Below, piece after piece: positions 8,794 through 15,414 of a stretch of 34,419 nucleotides of DNA. Every line of letters starts with the position of its first letter. Position 1 is the first letter of the stretch. The translations under genes and the position numbers were made by a program. The notes beneath the pieces are model-generated. The model was given only the letters and a program-made list of their open reading frames with translations. It was not told the DNA's origin and made no database searches. This stretch comes from Bog-159 sp049516155 (GTDB lineage: Bacteria > Acidobacteriota > Terriglobia > Bryobacterales > Bryobacteraceae): NCBI GenBank assembly GCA_049516155.1, contig JBEKTJ010000057.1, forward strand, positions 1 through 34,419, read 5' to 3'.

Positions 8794-9852
8794 ATGTACA
8801 ATGCAAAGGCTTACGCCGCTGGCAGTGCGACATCGCCGCTTGCCTCGACGACGGTCGCGCGTCGAGATCCAACCGAACACGACGTGCAGATCGATATCCT
8901 ATTCTGCGGTATCTGTCACTCCGATCTCCATCAGGTCCGTAATGAGTGGAGCAACGTCATGCCGACCGTGTACCCCTGCGTGCCAGGGCATGAGATCGTG
9001 GGCCGTATCACCAGGGTCGGCTCCGCGGTCAAAGGGTTCAAGCCCGGGGACCTCGCCGCAGTAGGTTGCATGGTCGATTCCGACCGCACCTGCCCCGAGT
9101 GCATGGCTGGCCTTGAGCAGTTCTGCCCGAACCTGACCCTCACCTACAACTTCCCCGACAAGCACCTCGGAGGCGTCACCTACGGCGGCTATTCCGACAG
9201 TGTAGTCGTCGATGAGCGCTTCGTCCTGAAGGCGCCTTCCAACCTCGACCTAGCCGGCGCCGCGCCTCTGCTCTGCGCGGGAATCACAACATACTCACCC
9301 ATGCGCCACTGGGGCGTCACCAAAGGCAAGAAGGTAGGCGTGGTGGGTCTCGGCGGACTTGGCCACATGGGCGTGAAGTTCGCTCACGCGCTCGGAGCCC
9401 ACGTGGTTGTCTTCACCACCTCACCCAACAAGAAGGAGGACGCGCGCCGCCTCGGAGCCGACGAAGTCGTTGTCTCGCGCAATGCCGACGAGATGCAGAA
9501 GCACGCCGGCAGCTTTGACTTCATCCTCGACGCCGTCTCGGCCGAACACGACATCGACGCCTACATTCAGCTCCTCCGCCGCGATGGCAACATCACGGTG
9601 GTCGGTGCGCCGGAGAAGCCTCTGGGCGTCTCGGTATTCGGCCTCATCATGGGACGCCGCAGCCTCTCCGGCTCGCCCATCGGCGGTATCCCCGAAACCC
9701 AGGAGATGCTCAACTTTTGCGGCCAACACAACATCACCTCCGATGTCGAGGTCATCCCTATTCAGAAGGTCAACGAAGCCTATGAAAGGCTACTCAAGGC
9801 CGATGTGAAATACCGCTTCTCCATTGATATGGCTTCTCTCAAAGCTGAGTAA
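8794..9852 (+). CDS. Zinc-dependent alcohol dehydrogenase, YahK/cinnamyl-alcohol-dehydrogenase type
   Basis: The 352-residue MDR enzyme has the catalytic zinc site (C41 in CGICHSD, H66-E67 in PGHEIVG) and the NADP-binding GLGGLGHMG motif. It most resembles YahK-type aldehyde reductases. One oddity is the structural zinc loop, which reads VDSDRTCPECMAGLEQFC: the first of the usual four cysteines is replaced by Asp. Asp can still act as a zinc ligand. The gene is 58 bases after the aldo/keto reductase gene and probably co-transcribed, giving two enzymes that interconvert aldehydes and alcohols under one regulator. Confidence 0.92.
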   Translation: MYNAKAYAAGSATSPLASTTVARRDPTEHDVQIDILFCGICHSDLHQVRNEWSNVMPTVYPCVPGHEIVGRITRVGSAVKGFKPGDLAAVGCMVDSDRTCPECMAGLEQFCPNLTLTYNFPDKHLGGVTYGGYSDSVVVDERFVLKAPSNLDLAGAAPLLCAGITTYSPMRHWGVTKGKKVGVVGLGGLGHMGVKFAHALGAHVVVFTTSPNKKEDARRLGADEVVVSRNADEMQKHAGSFDFILDAVSAEHDIDAYIQLLRRDGNITVVGAPEKPLGVSVFGLIMGRRSLSGSPIGGIPETQEMLNFCGQHNITSDVEVIPIQKVNEAYERLLKADVKYRFSIDMASLKAE

Positions 9853-9893
9853 GACGATAAATGAGCACGAGACGCGAACAAGACGTCTAGTTC

Positions 9894-10032
9894 CAATTCC
9901 ACCCGGTATTTGTTTAGGTTGGCAAAGGACCTGAGGCTGATGTCGTTGGAGGCCTACGGATTCAGCGCGGAAAAGCTCGATGAGATTGGACGCATGGTAG
10001 GCGGCTGGAGCAAGGCCGCGGTGAAGGCGTGA
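9894..10032 (+). pseudogene. avd 3'-end fragment (copy of the end of the DGR accessory gene)
   Basis: This stretch encodes the last 45 residues of an Avd-like protein (NSTRYLFRLAKDLRLMSLE... to KAAVKA) followed by a stop. It matches the intact avd gene end at 13852-13990 without gaps, with only a few base changes. No start codon or N-terminal part is present, so it is a remnant. Similarity continues past the stop to 10073. It shows that a second avd-bearing unit once lay upstream of the target gene. Confidence 0.85.
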
Positions 10033-10073
10033 AGCGCGTTGGGAATCTTTGGCCGGTATTGACGAGCTTCGCC
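9894..10073 (+). repeat. Direct repeat, copy 1 of the avd-end segment
   Basis: These 180 bases align gap-free with 13852-14031. They cover the avd 3' end and the intergenic bases up to GACGAGCTTCGCC. In copy 2 this is followed directly by the topA tail; here 67 extra bases (10074-10140) intervene first. Together with the topA-tail copies, the repeat brackets the target gene. Confidence 0.88.
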
Positions 10074-10144
10074 AATCTGCTAGCGGCGGCGGACGCGGGT
10101 CGCGTCGTAGCGCAAAGCGAAGCGGGGCCGCACCGTTCGCCTAC

Positions 10145-10278
10145 TTACTGCGCCAAAGCCTCCACCGGAACCAACATCGGCTGCTTATGCTTGCAATCCG
10201 CATTCGGACACTGTAGCACCGGCCCCGCCTTCAGCCACTTCTCCACCATATACGGACCGCCGCGCTTCGAGCGCCGCT
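10145..10278 (-). pseudogene. topA 3'-end fragment, copy A
   Basis: On the minus strand this encodes the last 40 or so residues of TopA (PYMVEKWLKAGPVLQ, CPNADCKHKQPML, VPVEALAQ, stop). Compared with topA at 15415 it carries synonymous changes (for example in Pro, Leu and Gln codons and the stop codon). It then has a deletion of about 90 bases that joins the GGPY region to a GAGCGCCGCT piece. It has no 5' part and cannot make topoisomerase. Together with 9894-10073 it reproduces the avd-end/topA-tail junction seen again at 13852-14290. Confidence 0.82.
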
Positions 10279-10328
10279 GAACAGTCTTGCAGCCAGGCGC
10301 CCGGTGCAGCCGTACTTAGGGCTATATA

Positions 10329-13300
10329 ATGGAAGACCGGCGGCCACCAATGACCAACCTACTTCACTTGTCGGACCTCCACTTCGGCTATGACCATGAC
10401 CAAACCGCGCGCGATCAGCGCACGGAGGCGCTCGATGGGCTGCTGGGGGTAGTCAGCGGGTTGGAGCGGGATTGGCGGCCGCAGATCGTGGTTATCTCGG
10501 GCGACCTGGCGTGGCAGGGCAGAGCGTCGGGCTACACGGAACTCGCGGATTGGCTTACCAAGAAGCTGTTTCCCGCCGCCGGGCTGAGCGCGGCAGACTG
10601 TGTTGTCTGCCCGGGCAATCACGATCTCGACCGGAACGCCACGCGCGCACTGGTCAAGCGCACGCACGATCCGCAGGAGGCGGACGAACTCTTGCGGCCG
10701 GAGTATCTCGCGGACGGTTTCGCACGGCCGTTTAGCCTGTTCGTCAATTTCGCCACCGAGCTCGGAATTCCAGCGCCGCAACTGCACGGCGCACCCAACT
10801 ATCTAGCCGGCATGCGTGAGTCGCACGGAATTCGTTTTGTCTGCCTGAACTCCGCTTGGTTTTGCCGCAACAGCCAAACCGACCGCGGCGAGCTATGGCT
10901 GGGGTTGCCCCAACTTCAGGCGATGCCTCCGCTGTCCAACCATGGAGACTACGACAAAGCGCCCGTCACGGTGGCTCTGGTGCATCACCCGCCGGATTGG
11001 CTCGCCCCTCAGGAAATCAACGCATACGACCGGCCCAACACTTACGGGTATCTGGCCGAGCGCGTACACGTCATCCTTTCCGGGCACACACACGGCGCCA
11101 TTGAGGAGCCTACCCGCGATTGCGGCCGTGCGCGCCGGTTTTGCGGCGGCGCGTCCTACGCCAATCAAGCCTACCGGAACAATTTCTCCATTTTCCGTAT
11201 CGATCCCGGCCAGCGCACCATTCGCCGGAGACCCTGGGAATTCGACCCCCGCAAGACCGAATGGGAGGAGAAGACCGAAGGGAATTACAAGCTCCGCGCC
11301 GAGAAGCTAGCGCGGGGCGCGCCCAGCACCGAGAAATACCTCGCTTGGCTGTGGGGTAAGACGCAGTACATCGACCTGCATCAACTCAAAGTCGGACCCG
11401 GCGACACCCCGCCGCCCGCCATCGACGCACTCTACATCCACCTGAAGACTGCGCTCCGCCCGCCTATCGGCGAAGATCCGGCCGCCCGCGCCGCGATGGA
11501 GCGCGCGCAACCTGTTCCGCTGGAAGAGGCATTGCGGAGCCGAAGGCTGGTCATCGAAGGCAAGCCGGGTGGAGGCAAAACCACCTTCGTACGTTGGATC
11601 GCATGGATGCTGTGCCCGCAGACCGGACGGCCGTCGGACTTTCCGTTGCAAGGCTTCCCTCTGCTGATCCGGATTAGCGAGCTCGATCAGTACATGGCCA
11701 AAACGTTGGACGCCCGCGCCCCAGGCGATCCCGCGCATGACGAGGACGCCCGTTGGATCCCGCATTTCCTCGCTTCCCAAGGGTGGGGCCTGGACGAGGA
11801 GTTCTTCCGGGAGAAGCTGGAGGCGGAAAATACCGTGCTGTTGCTCGACGGTTTGGACGAAGCCGCCAGCCAGACACGGCGCGAGAAGATCGTGCAAATG
11901 TTCCAATTGACCGCCGCGCAATGCGGTTGCCACATCGTGGTGACCACGCGTCCGGGTGCACACGAGGGCCGGACCACTTTGGCGGGATTCGAGATCGCCT
12001 CCATCGACGATTTGGACGGCCCCGGAATCGATCGCTTCCTAATGCAATGGTGCCTCTGGCTCGAGCGGGGAGACGAACCCGCGGCGCAGACCTATTACGC
12101 CAAGTTGCATCCCGCGGTCGCGGTACCCTCCATCCGCCTCTTGGCCCGCAATCCGCTCATGCTGACCGCGCTGGCCGTACTGCACCTGCGTCGGCATCGG
12201 TTGCCCGAGCAACGTGCGCAGTTATATGAACAAATCATGGACTGGCTCGCCGAGCAAGCCGTGGAGCGGTCCGGGCAACAGTGGAAGAAAGAGGACTTAT
12301 TGGCGCGGTTCGGCAAGCTCGCCCTGGCGATGCAGGAGTGGAAGGGCGGACAGAAGTTGCACATCGGGATCGGCACCGCGGCGGCGCTTCTGACGCCGAA
12401 AGGCGAATCGATCGAGCCTGTCCGTGGCTTCCTCGAGGAGGCGCAGAGAGTGAGCGGCATCGTCACGCTGCGCGGCGGCGAGATCGCCTTCTGGCACAGA
12501 AGCTTTCAAGAATATCTGGCGGCGCGGACGCTGGCCGGCCTCCTGGACTCGACGCTCTGGAGGCGCGCTCCGAAATTCCTCTATTCGCCTGAAGGCCGCG
12601 AAGTCTTGCCGCTGCTGGCTGGCTACATGGCGGCGTCGGCGCGGGAACGTCTGGATGCGCTCATTGAGCGGCTCACCAGCCACGCCGTGGCTCAGAAGAC
12701 ACTGGAGAGGCGGGCGCACGCGGCGGGCGTGCTAGGCAACATGCTAACCGATCTGGCGCCTACCAGCTACACGCTAAGCAAGGCTTCCGCTCAAGCGTAC
12801 GGTGCTCTGAGCCACGCCGTATCGGCCATCTTCGAGAAAGGCAGGGCGCGAAATATCGGGTTGAAGACGCGCGTCGCGGCGGCCGAGGCACTGGACCAGG
12901 CTCGCCAGTCGCGCTTGTACACGCCCGGCGATGCGAGTTACTGGGTCGACTTCCGTGGCGGGAAGTTTACCGTTACAGGCGACCCGCGGGCCTACCAGAA
13001 CCTTCCCAAGAGGGCGGTCTCCCTCGGAACATTTAGCATCGGCAAGTTCCCGGTGACGGTATGGGAGTATGGCAAGTATTTGGACGACATGCTCGCGGCC
13101 GCGCCGGAGGACTGGGATGCGCAATCAATCCATCCCAGCCGGCCGGTGACCTCCGTAACGTGGTACGATGCCCAGCACTACTGCGAGTGGGTCAGCCAGA
13201 GGTGGGGTATCCGATGTGCCCTGCCATCCGAGGAGCAGTGGGAGCATGCAGCGCGTGGCGCGGAAGGACGCATTTATCCGTGGGGAAGTGCGGATCTGGA

Positions 13301-13565
13301 GCCGGATGAGCACCGCGCTAATTTCAATATGATGGTTGGCGAACCCACCCCGGTGGGCATGTTTCCCGAAGGCAGCACTCCCGAGGGCGTCGCCGATTTG
13401 GCCGGCAATGTGTGGGAATGGACGAGAAGCGATTTTGAGGAGGTGCGAGTGTTGCGCGGGGGTTCGTTCGTCAATGATGCGAGGGACCTGCGCGCCGCCA
13501 ACCGTGACGCGGACGCGCCAGGCGACAGGAGCAGCAGCATCGGTTTCCGTTGCGTCCGGGAGTAG
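10329..13565 (+). CDS. Metallophosphoesterase-NACHT-FGE/C-type-lectin protein, DGR target
   Basis: The product has 1078 residues and three parts. Residues 1-300 are a calcineurin-like metallophosphoesterase with all metal motifs: D16-x-H18 (LSDLHFG), GDL 58-60, GNHD 96-99, VHHPP about 218-222, GHTHG 252-256. Residues about 395-740 are a NACHT/STAND NTPase with Walker A GKPGGGKTT (411-419), Walker B VLLLDGLDE (503-511), TTRPG (539-543) and FWHRSFQEYLAAR. Residues about 870-1078 are an FGE-sulfatase/C-type-lectin fold ending in LRGGSF...GFRCVRE, the usual fold and position of DGR variable regions. An N-terminal enzyme, a switch ATPase and a C-terminal sensor are the layout of conflict-system proteins; the defence role is inferred. 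ATG 10329 overlaps a TATAAT (10325-10330); ATG 10350 (MTNLLHLSDLHFG) is an equally good start. avd follows. Confidence 0.92.
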   Translation: MEDRRPPMTNLLHLSDLHFGYDHDQTARDQRTEALDGLLGVVSGLERDWRPQIVVISGDLAWQGRASGYTELADWLTKKLFPAAGLSAADCVVCPGNHDLDRNATRALVKRTHDPQEADELLRPEYLADGFARPFSLFVNFATELGIPAPQLHGAPNYLAGMRESHGIRFVCLNSAWFCRNSQTDRGELWLGLPQLQAMPPLSNHGDYDKAPVTVALVHHPPDWLAPQEINAYDRPNTYGYLAERVHVILSGHTHGAIEEPTRDCGRARRFCGGASYANQAYRNNFSIFRIDPGQRTIRRRPWEFDPRKTEWEEKTEGNYKLRAEKLARGAPSTEKYLAWLWGKTQYIDLHQLKVGPGDTPPPAIDALYIHLKTALRPPIGEDPAARAAMERAQPVPLEEALRSRRLVIEGKPGGGKTTFVRWIAWMLCPQTGRPSDFPLQGFPLLIRISELDQYMAKTLDARAPGDPAHDEDARWIPHFLASQGWGLDEEFFREKLEAENTVLLLDGLDEAASQTRREKIVQMFQLTAAQCGCHIVVTTRPGAHEGRTTLAGFEIASIDDLDGPGIDRFLMQWCLWLERGDEPAAQTYYAKLHPAVAVPSIRLLARNPLMLTALAVLHLRRHRLPEQRAQLYEQIMDWLAEQAVERSGQQWKKEDLLARFGKLALAMQEWKGGQKLHIGIGTAAALLTPKGESIEPVRGFLEEAQRVSGIVTLRGGEIAFWHRSFQEYLAARTLAGLLDSTLWRRAPKFLYSPEGREVLPLLAGYMAASARERLDALIERLTSHAVAQKTLERRAHAAGVLGNMLTDLAPTSYTLSKASAQAYGALSHAVSAIFEKGRARNIGLKTRVAAAEALDQARQSRLYTPGDASYWVDFRGGKFTVTGDPRAYQNLPKRAVSLGTFSIGKFPVTVWEYGKYLDDMLAAAPEDWDAQSIHPSRPVTSVTWYDAQHYCEWVSQRWGIRCALPSEEQWEHAARGAEGRIYPWGSADLEPDEHRANFNMMVGEPTPVGMFPEGSTPEGVADLAGNVWEWTRSDFEEVRVLRGGSFVNDARDLRAANRDADAPGDRSSSIGFRCVRE
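13449..13556 (+). other. Putative DGR variable region (VR)
   Basis: These are the last codons of the C-type-lectin domain, from VLRGGSF to GFRCV. In known DGR targets of this fold the variable residues are AAC-derived codons in the pattern GGSW-xNN...R-xxN-R-xxx-P-xx-R-xxx-GFR. Here those places read GTC, AAT, GAT, GAC, GGC, GAC and AGC-AGC-AGC. Most are reachable from AAC by changing adenines only; the two GCG codons at 13509 and 13515 are not. The intervening framework (LRAANR, P, R, IGFRCV) is conserved. No template repeat is present to prove it, so limits are approximate. Confidence 0.72.
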
Positions 13566-13594
13566 CTTTGCTTGATGCTTTTTTCTTTTTCCTT

Positions 13595-13615
13595 GACCGA
13601 GGCGAAGCCTCGGTC
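13595..13615. repeat. 9-bp stem hairpin/cruciform just after the VR
   Basis: GACCGAGGC-gaa-GCCTCGGTC is a perfect 9-bp inverted repeat with a 3-base loop, starting 29 bases after the target gene's stop. A T-rich arm precedes it and an A-rich arm follows, so the arms can pair too. A normal intrinsic terminator would need a T-run after the stem, and neither strand has one. Hairpins placed just past the VR are known to promote retrohoming in the Bordetella phage DGR, so this is a good candidate for that element. Confidence 0.65.
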
Positions 13616-13636
13616 GAAAAAAATTTAGGGGTGGGT

Positions 13637-13990
13637 TTGAAGAAACCTGATGATGGCGCACCGGTGGCTGTCGGGAAGGCGTACGATTTTGTTCTGTGGC
13701 TGCTGCCGAAGGTGGAAAACTTCCCGCGGACACACCGGTTCACGGTGGGTGAGCGGCTGACCGCGCATGGCCTGGACCTGCTTACGTCGTTGGTGGAGGC
13801 AGGCTATGCGCGCCAGAAGGTCGAGCTATTGGAGCAAGCCAGCCGCAAGGTCAATTCCACCCGGTATCTGTTGAGGCTGGCAAAAAACCTGAGGCTGATG
13901 TCGTTGGAGGCCTACGGATTCAGCGCGGAAAAGCTCGATGAGATTGGACGCATGGTAGGCGGCTGGAGCAAGGCCGCGGCGAAGGCGTGA
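13637..13990 (+). CDS. avd: Avd-like DGR accessory protein (four-helix bundle)
   Basis: From the TTG at 13637 the product has 117 residues, the usual Avd size. AGGGGTGG just upstream could be its ribosome-binding site; GTG 13631 is an alternative, and the frame stays open further upstream without a better start. The sequence is helical and basic (VGKAYDFVLWLLPKVENFPR, LLTSLVEAGYAR, NSTRYLLRLAKNLRLMSLEAYGF, KLDEIGRMVGGW), matching Avd and the related 23S-intervening-sequence bundle proteins. Avd forms a pentameric barrel that binds the DGR reverse transcriptase and is needed for mutagenic cDNA synthesis. It lies 71 bases after the target gene, the common DGR order. No reverse transcriptase gene follows. 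Confidence 0.85.
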   Translation: MKKPDDGAPVAVGKAYDFVLWLLPKVENFPRTHRFTVGERLTAHGLDLLTSLVEAGYARQKVELLEQASRKVNSTRYLLRLAKNLRLMSLEAYGFSAEKLDEIGRMVGGWSKAAAKA

Positions 13991-14031
13991 AGCGCGTTGG
14001 GAATCTTTGGCCGGTATTGACGAGCTTCGCC
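13852..14031 (+). repeat. Direct repeat, copy 2 of the avd-end segment
   Basis: This copy covers the end of the intact avd gene and the 41 bases after its stop. It is the gap-free partner of 9894-10073. The repeat runs straight into topA tail copy B at about 14032, so avd end and topA tail have travelled as one joined segment. Confidence 0.88.
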
Positions 14032-14034
14032 TAC

Positions 14035-14574
14035 TTACTGCGCCAAAGCCTCCACGGGAACCAACATCGGCTGCTTATGCTTGCAATCCGCATTCGGACA
14101 TTGCAGCACCGGCCCCGCCTTTAGCCACTTCTCCACCATGTAAGGCCCGCCGCACTCGGGACACTTTTCCTGCACCGGCTTGCCCCACGTCACGAAGTTG
14201 CAGTCCGGCCAGCGGTTGCAGCCGTAAAACGTCTTGCCGCGCTTGGAGCGCCGCTCCACCACCTCGCCCTCGTTGCACTCCGGGCACTTCATTGATGGTC
14301 TTCTGCTTCACGTGCTTGCAAGTAGGATAATTGCCGCAAGCCGTAAACTCGCCGAAACGGCCGGTCGTCAGCACCATGTTGCTGCCGCACACCGGGCACT
14401 TCTCATCGAGCTGCACGTCGGGCTTCTTCTGCGTGCCCCCGATGGGCTTGGTGGTCTAAGCGCTCTTCGGCGTGCTTCAGGTCTTTATCGAACTTCTCGT
14501 AGAACTCGCCGATGGCCACGCGCCAGGCGATCTTCGAGAAATATCGTCGAAGTTCTCCAACAGCAGGCCGGTCA
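14035..14574 (-). pseudogene. topA 3'-end fragment, copy B, with internal deletions
   Basis: The last 85 codons (14035-14292) encode exactly the same residues as the end of TopA, including zinc-ribbon cysteines (KCPECNEGEVV, CNRWPDC, KCPECGGPY), while the DNA differs at several synonymous sites and in the stop codon. Upstream a 2-base loss at about 14293 shifts the frame. Near 14457 the sequence jumps to the part of topA around 16123 (about 285 bases missing), and near 14546 it jumps again to about 16250. Similarity ends at about 14574, directly against the NYN gene. It cannot encode a working enzyme. Confidence 0.88.
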
Positions 14575-15212
14575 CCAACTCGCCGGTTTGTTGCACGTGC
14601 CCTTGCGATCGGTTATTGTCGGTGGGAATTGGCTGGCGATCAGGTCGCCCTGGCGAATGCGCTTTGAGAAAGTCGCTAGGTTCTTCAGCACGTTGCTATG
14701 GGCTTGGTGCGGGTTCAGTATCCCGACCGGGAGCCCGAGTTCGTAACGCACTATCCGGACCGGTTCCGCAAGGTCCGAGTCGTTCGTGATCAAGACTGCG
14801 ATTTCGAATTTCCTGAGGAAGGCGTCCCGAAGGAGGTGGGCTGCCAGATTCACATCGGAACCCTTCTCTTCTGTCTTGTCCACAAAGACCTTCTGAGGCG
14901 GACTGCTGCCGGACAACACCATCCGCACCGAGTGCGTCAAGAAATGTCCAAACGTGATCGACAGGTTGGGGATGCTTCGCAATGCCCGAAGATAGACTTG
15001 CTGATCCAGGGGCGCGGACTGGTTGTATGGCCGGGCGCTGACGCGGGCTGTGAAATACTGGATGGATTCGATGGTGTCGTTCGGCAGCATCACCTGGCAG
15101 AGCTTGCGAGGTCAAGCCACTTGAAAGGGGTCCGCTTCAGCGCGCCATAGTAGAGGTTAAAGCCGTCGATATCAACGAAAGCCCGAGACGTCTTGCCGCC
15201 TTCCTCGCCCAA
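14572..15212 (-). pseudogene. NYN-domain (PIN-like RNase) gene with a frameshift
   Basis: The first part, up to about 15112, encodes AFVDIDGFNLYYGALKRTPFKWLDLA; a one-base loss then shifts the frame. The reading continues as KLCQVMLPNDTIESIQYFTARVSARP, VDKTEEKGSDVNLAAHLL, ITNDSDLAEPVRIV and KPASW-stop. The conserved acidic residues of the NYN nuclease fold are present in both pieces (VDIDGFN, EEKGSDVN, TNDSD). NYN proteins are predicted RNases. If the frameshift is a sequencing error the gene would be intact, with a start near TTG 15212. It sits between topA tail copy B and the real topA, as cargo. Confidence 0.8.
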
Positions 15213-15284
15213 AACGTGCGACTGCCTCGCGACTGCATTGACATTGGGCGTGCCAAGCAGTTATCGTGGTGTTGTACTTATCCC

Positions 15285-15347
15285 CCCTGTCTCTTCGAAG
15301 GCAGGGTGCGAGACCGGCCGCGAGGCCGGTCTCAGTGTCTTAAGACA
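15285..15347. repeat. Cluster of three inverted repeats downstream of topA
   Basis: Three palindromic structures lie side by side: an 8-bp stem with one wobble pair and a 6-base loop (15285-15306); a perfect 10-bp stem GAGACCGGCC/GGCCGGTCTC with a GCGA loop (15310-15333); and a perfect 12-bp palindrome TGTCTTAAGACA (15336-15347). They are 68-130 bases past the topA stop. No T-run follows in the topA direction, so a simple intrinsic terminator is not shown, although the structures could still end or stabilise topA mRNA. Confidence 0.7.
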
Positions 15348-15414
15348 TTGCCAGGATTCCCTCCAGGTCTTTCCACCAATCTGAACGGACATCACGAGAG
15401 CACGGCGACGGCCC

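Noticed and set aside
10325..10330. Perfect TATAAT at the start of the DGR target gene, possible promoter -10 box
   Set aside because: No matching -35 was found at the usual distance and the box overlaps the ATG at 10329. It would only make sense with the ATG at 10350, so it is mentioned in the gene entry but not listed as a promoter.
13595..13615. Intrinsic terminator for the DGR target gene
   Set aside because: The stem has no T-run after it on either strand; the T-rich arm lies before it and the A-rich arm after it on the plus strand.
14035..14292. An independent 85-residue zinc-ribbon protein gene
   Set aside because: It is identical in residues to the end of TopA and continues upstream in broken topA sequence, so it is a gene fragment.
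15193..15384. A short plus-strand protein next to topA
   Set aside because: It spans the hairpin cluster, has no ribosome-binding site and no recognisable pattern.
9894..15400. CRISPR, integron attC array or transposon ends as the cause of the repeats
   Set aside because: There is no regular repeat-spacer pattern, no integrase or transposase gene, and the repeated units are recognisable gene ends rather than terminal inverted repeats.
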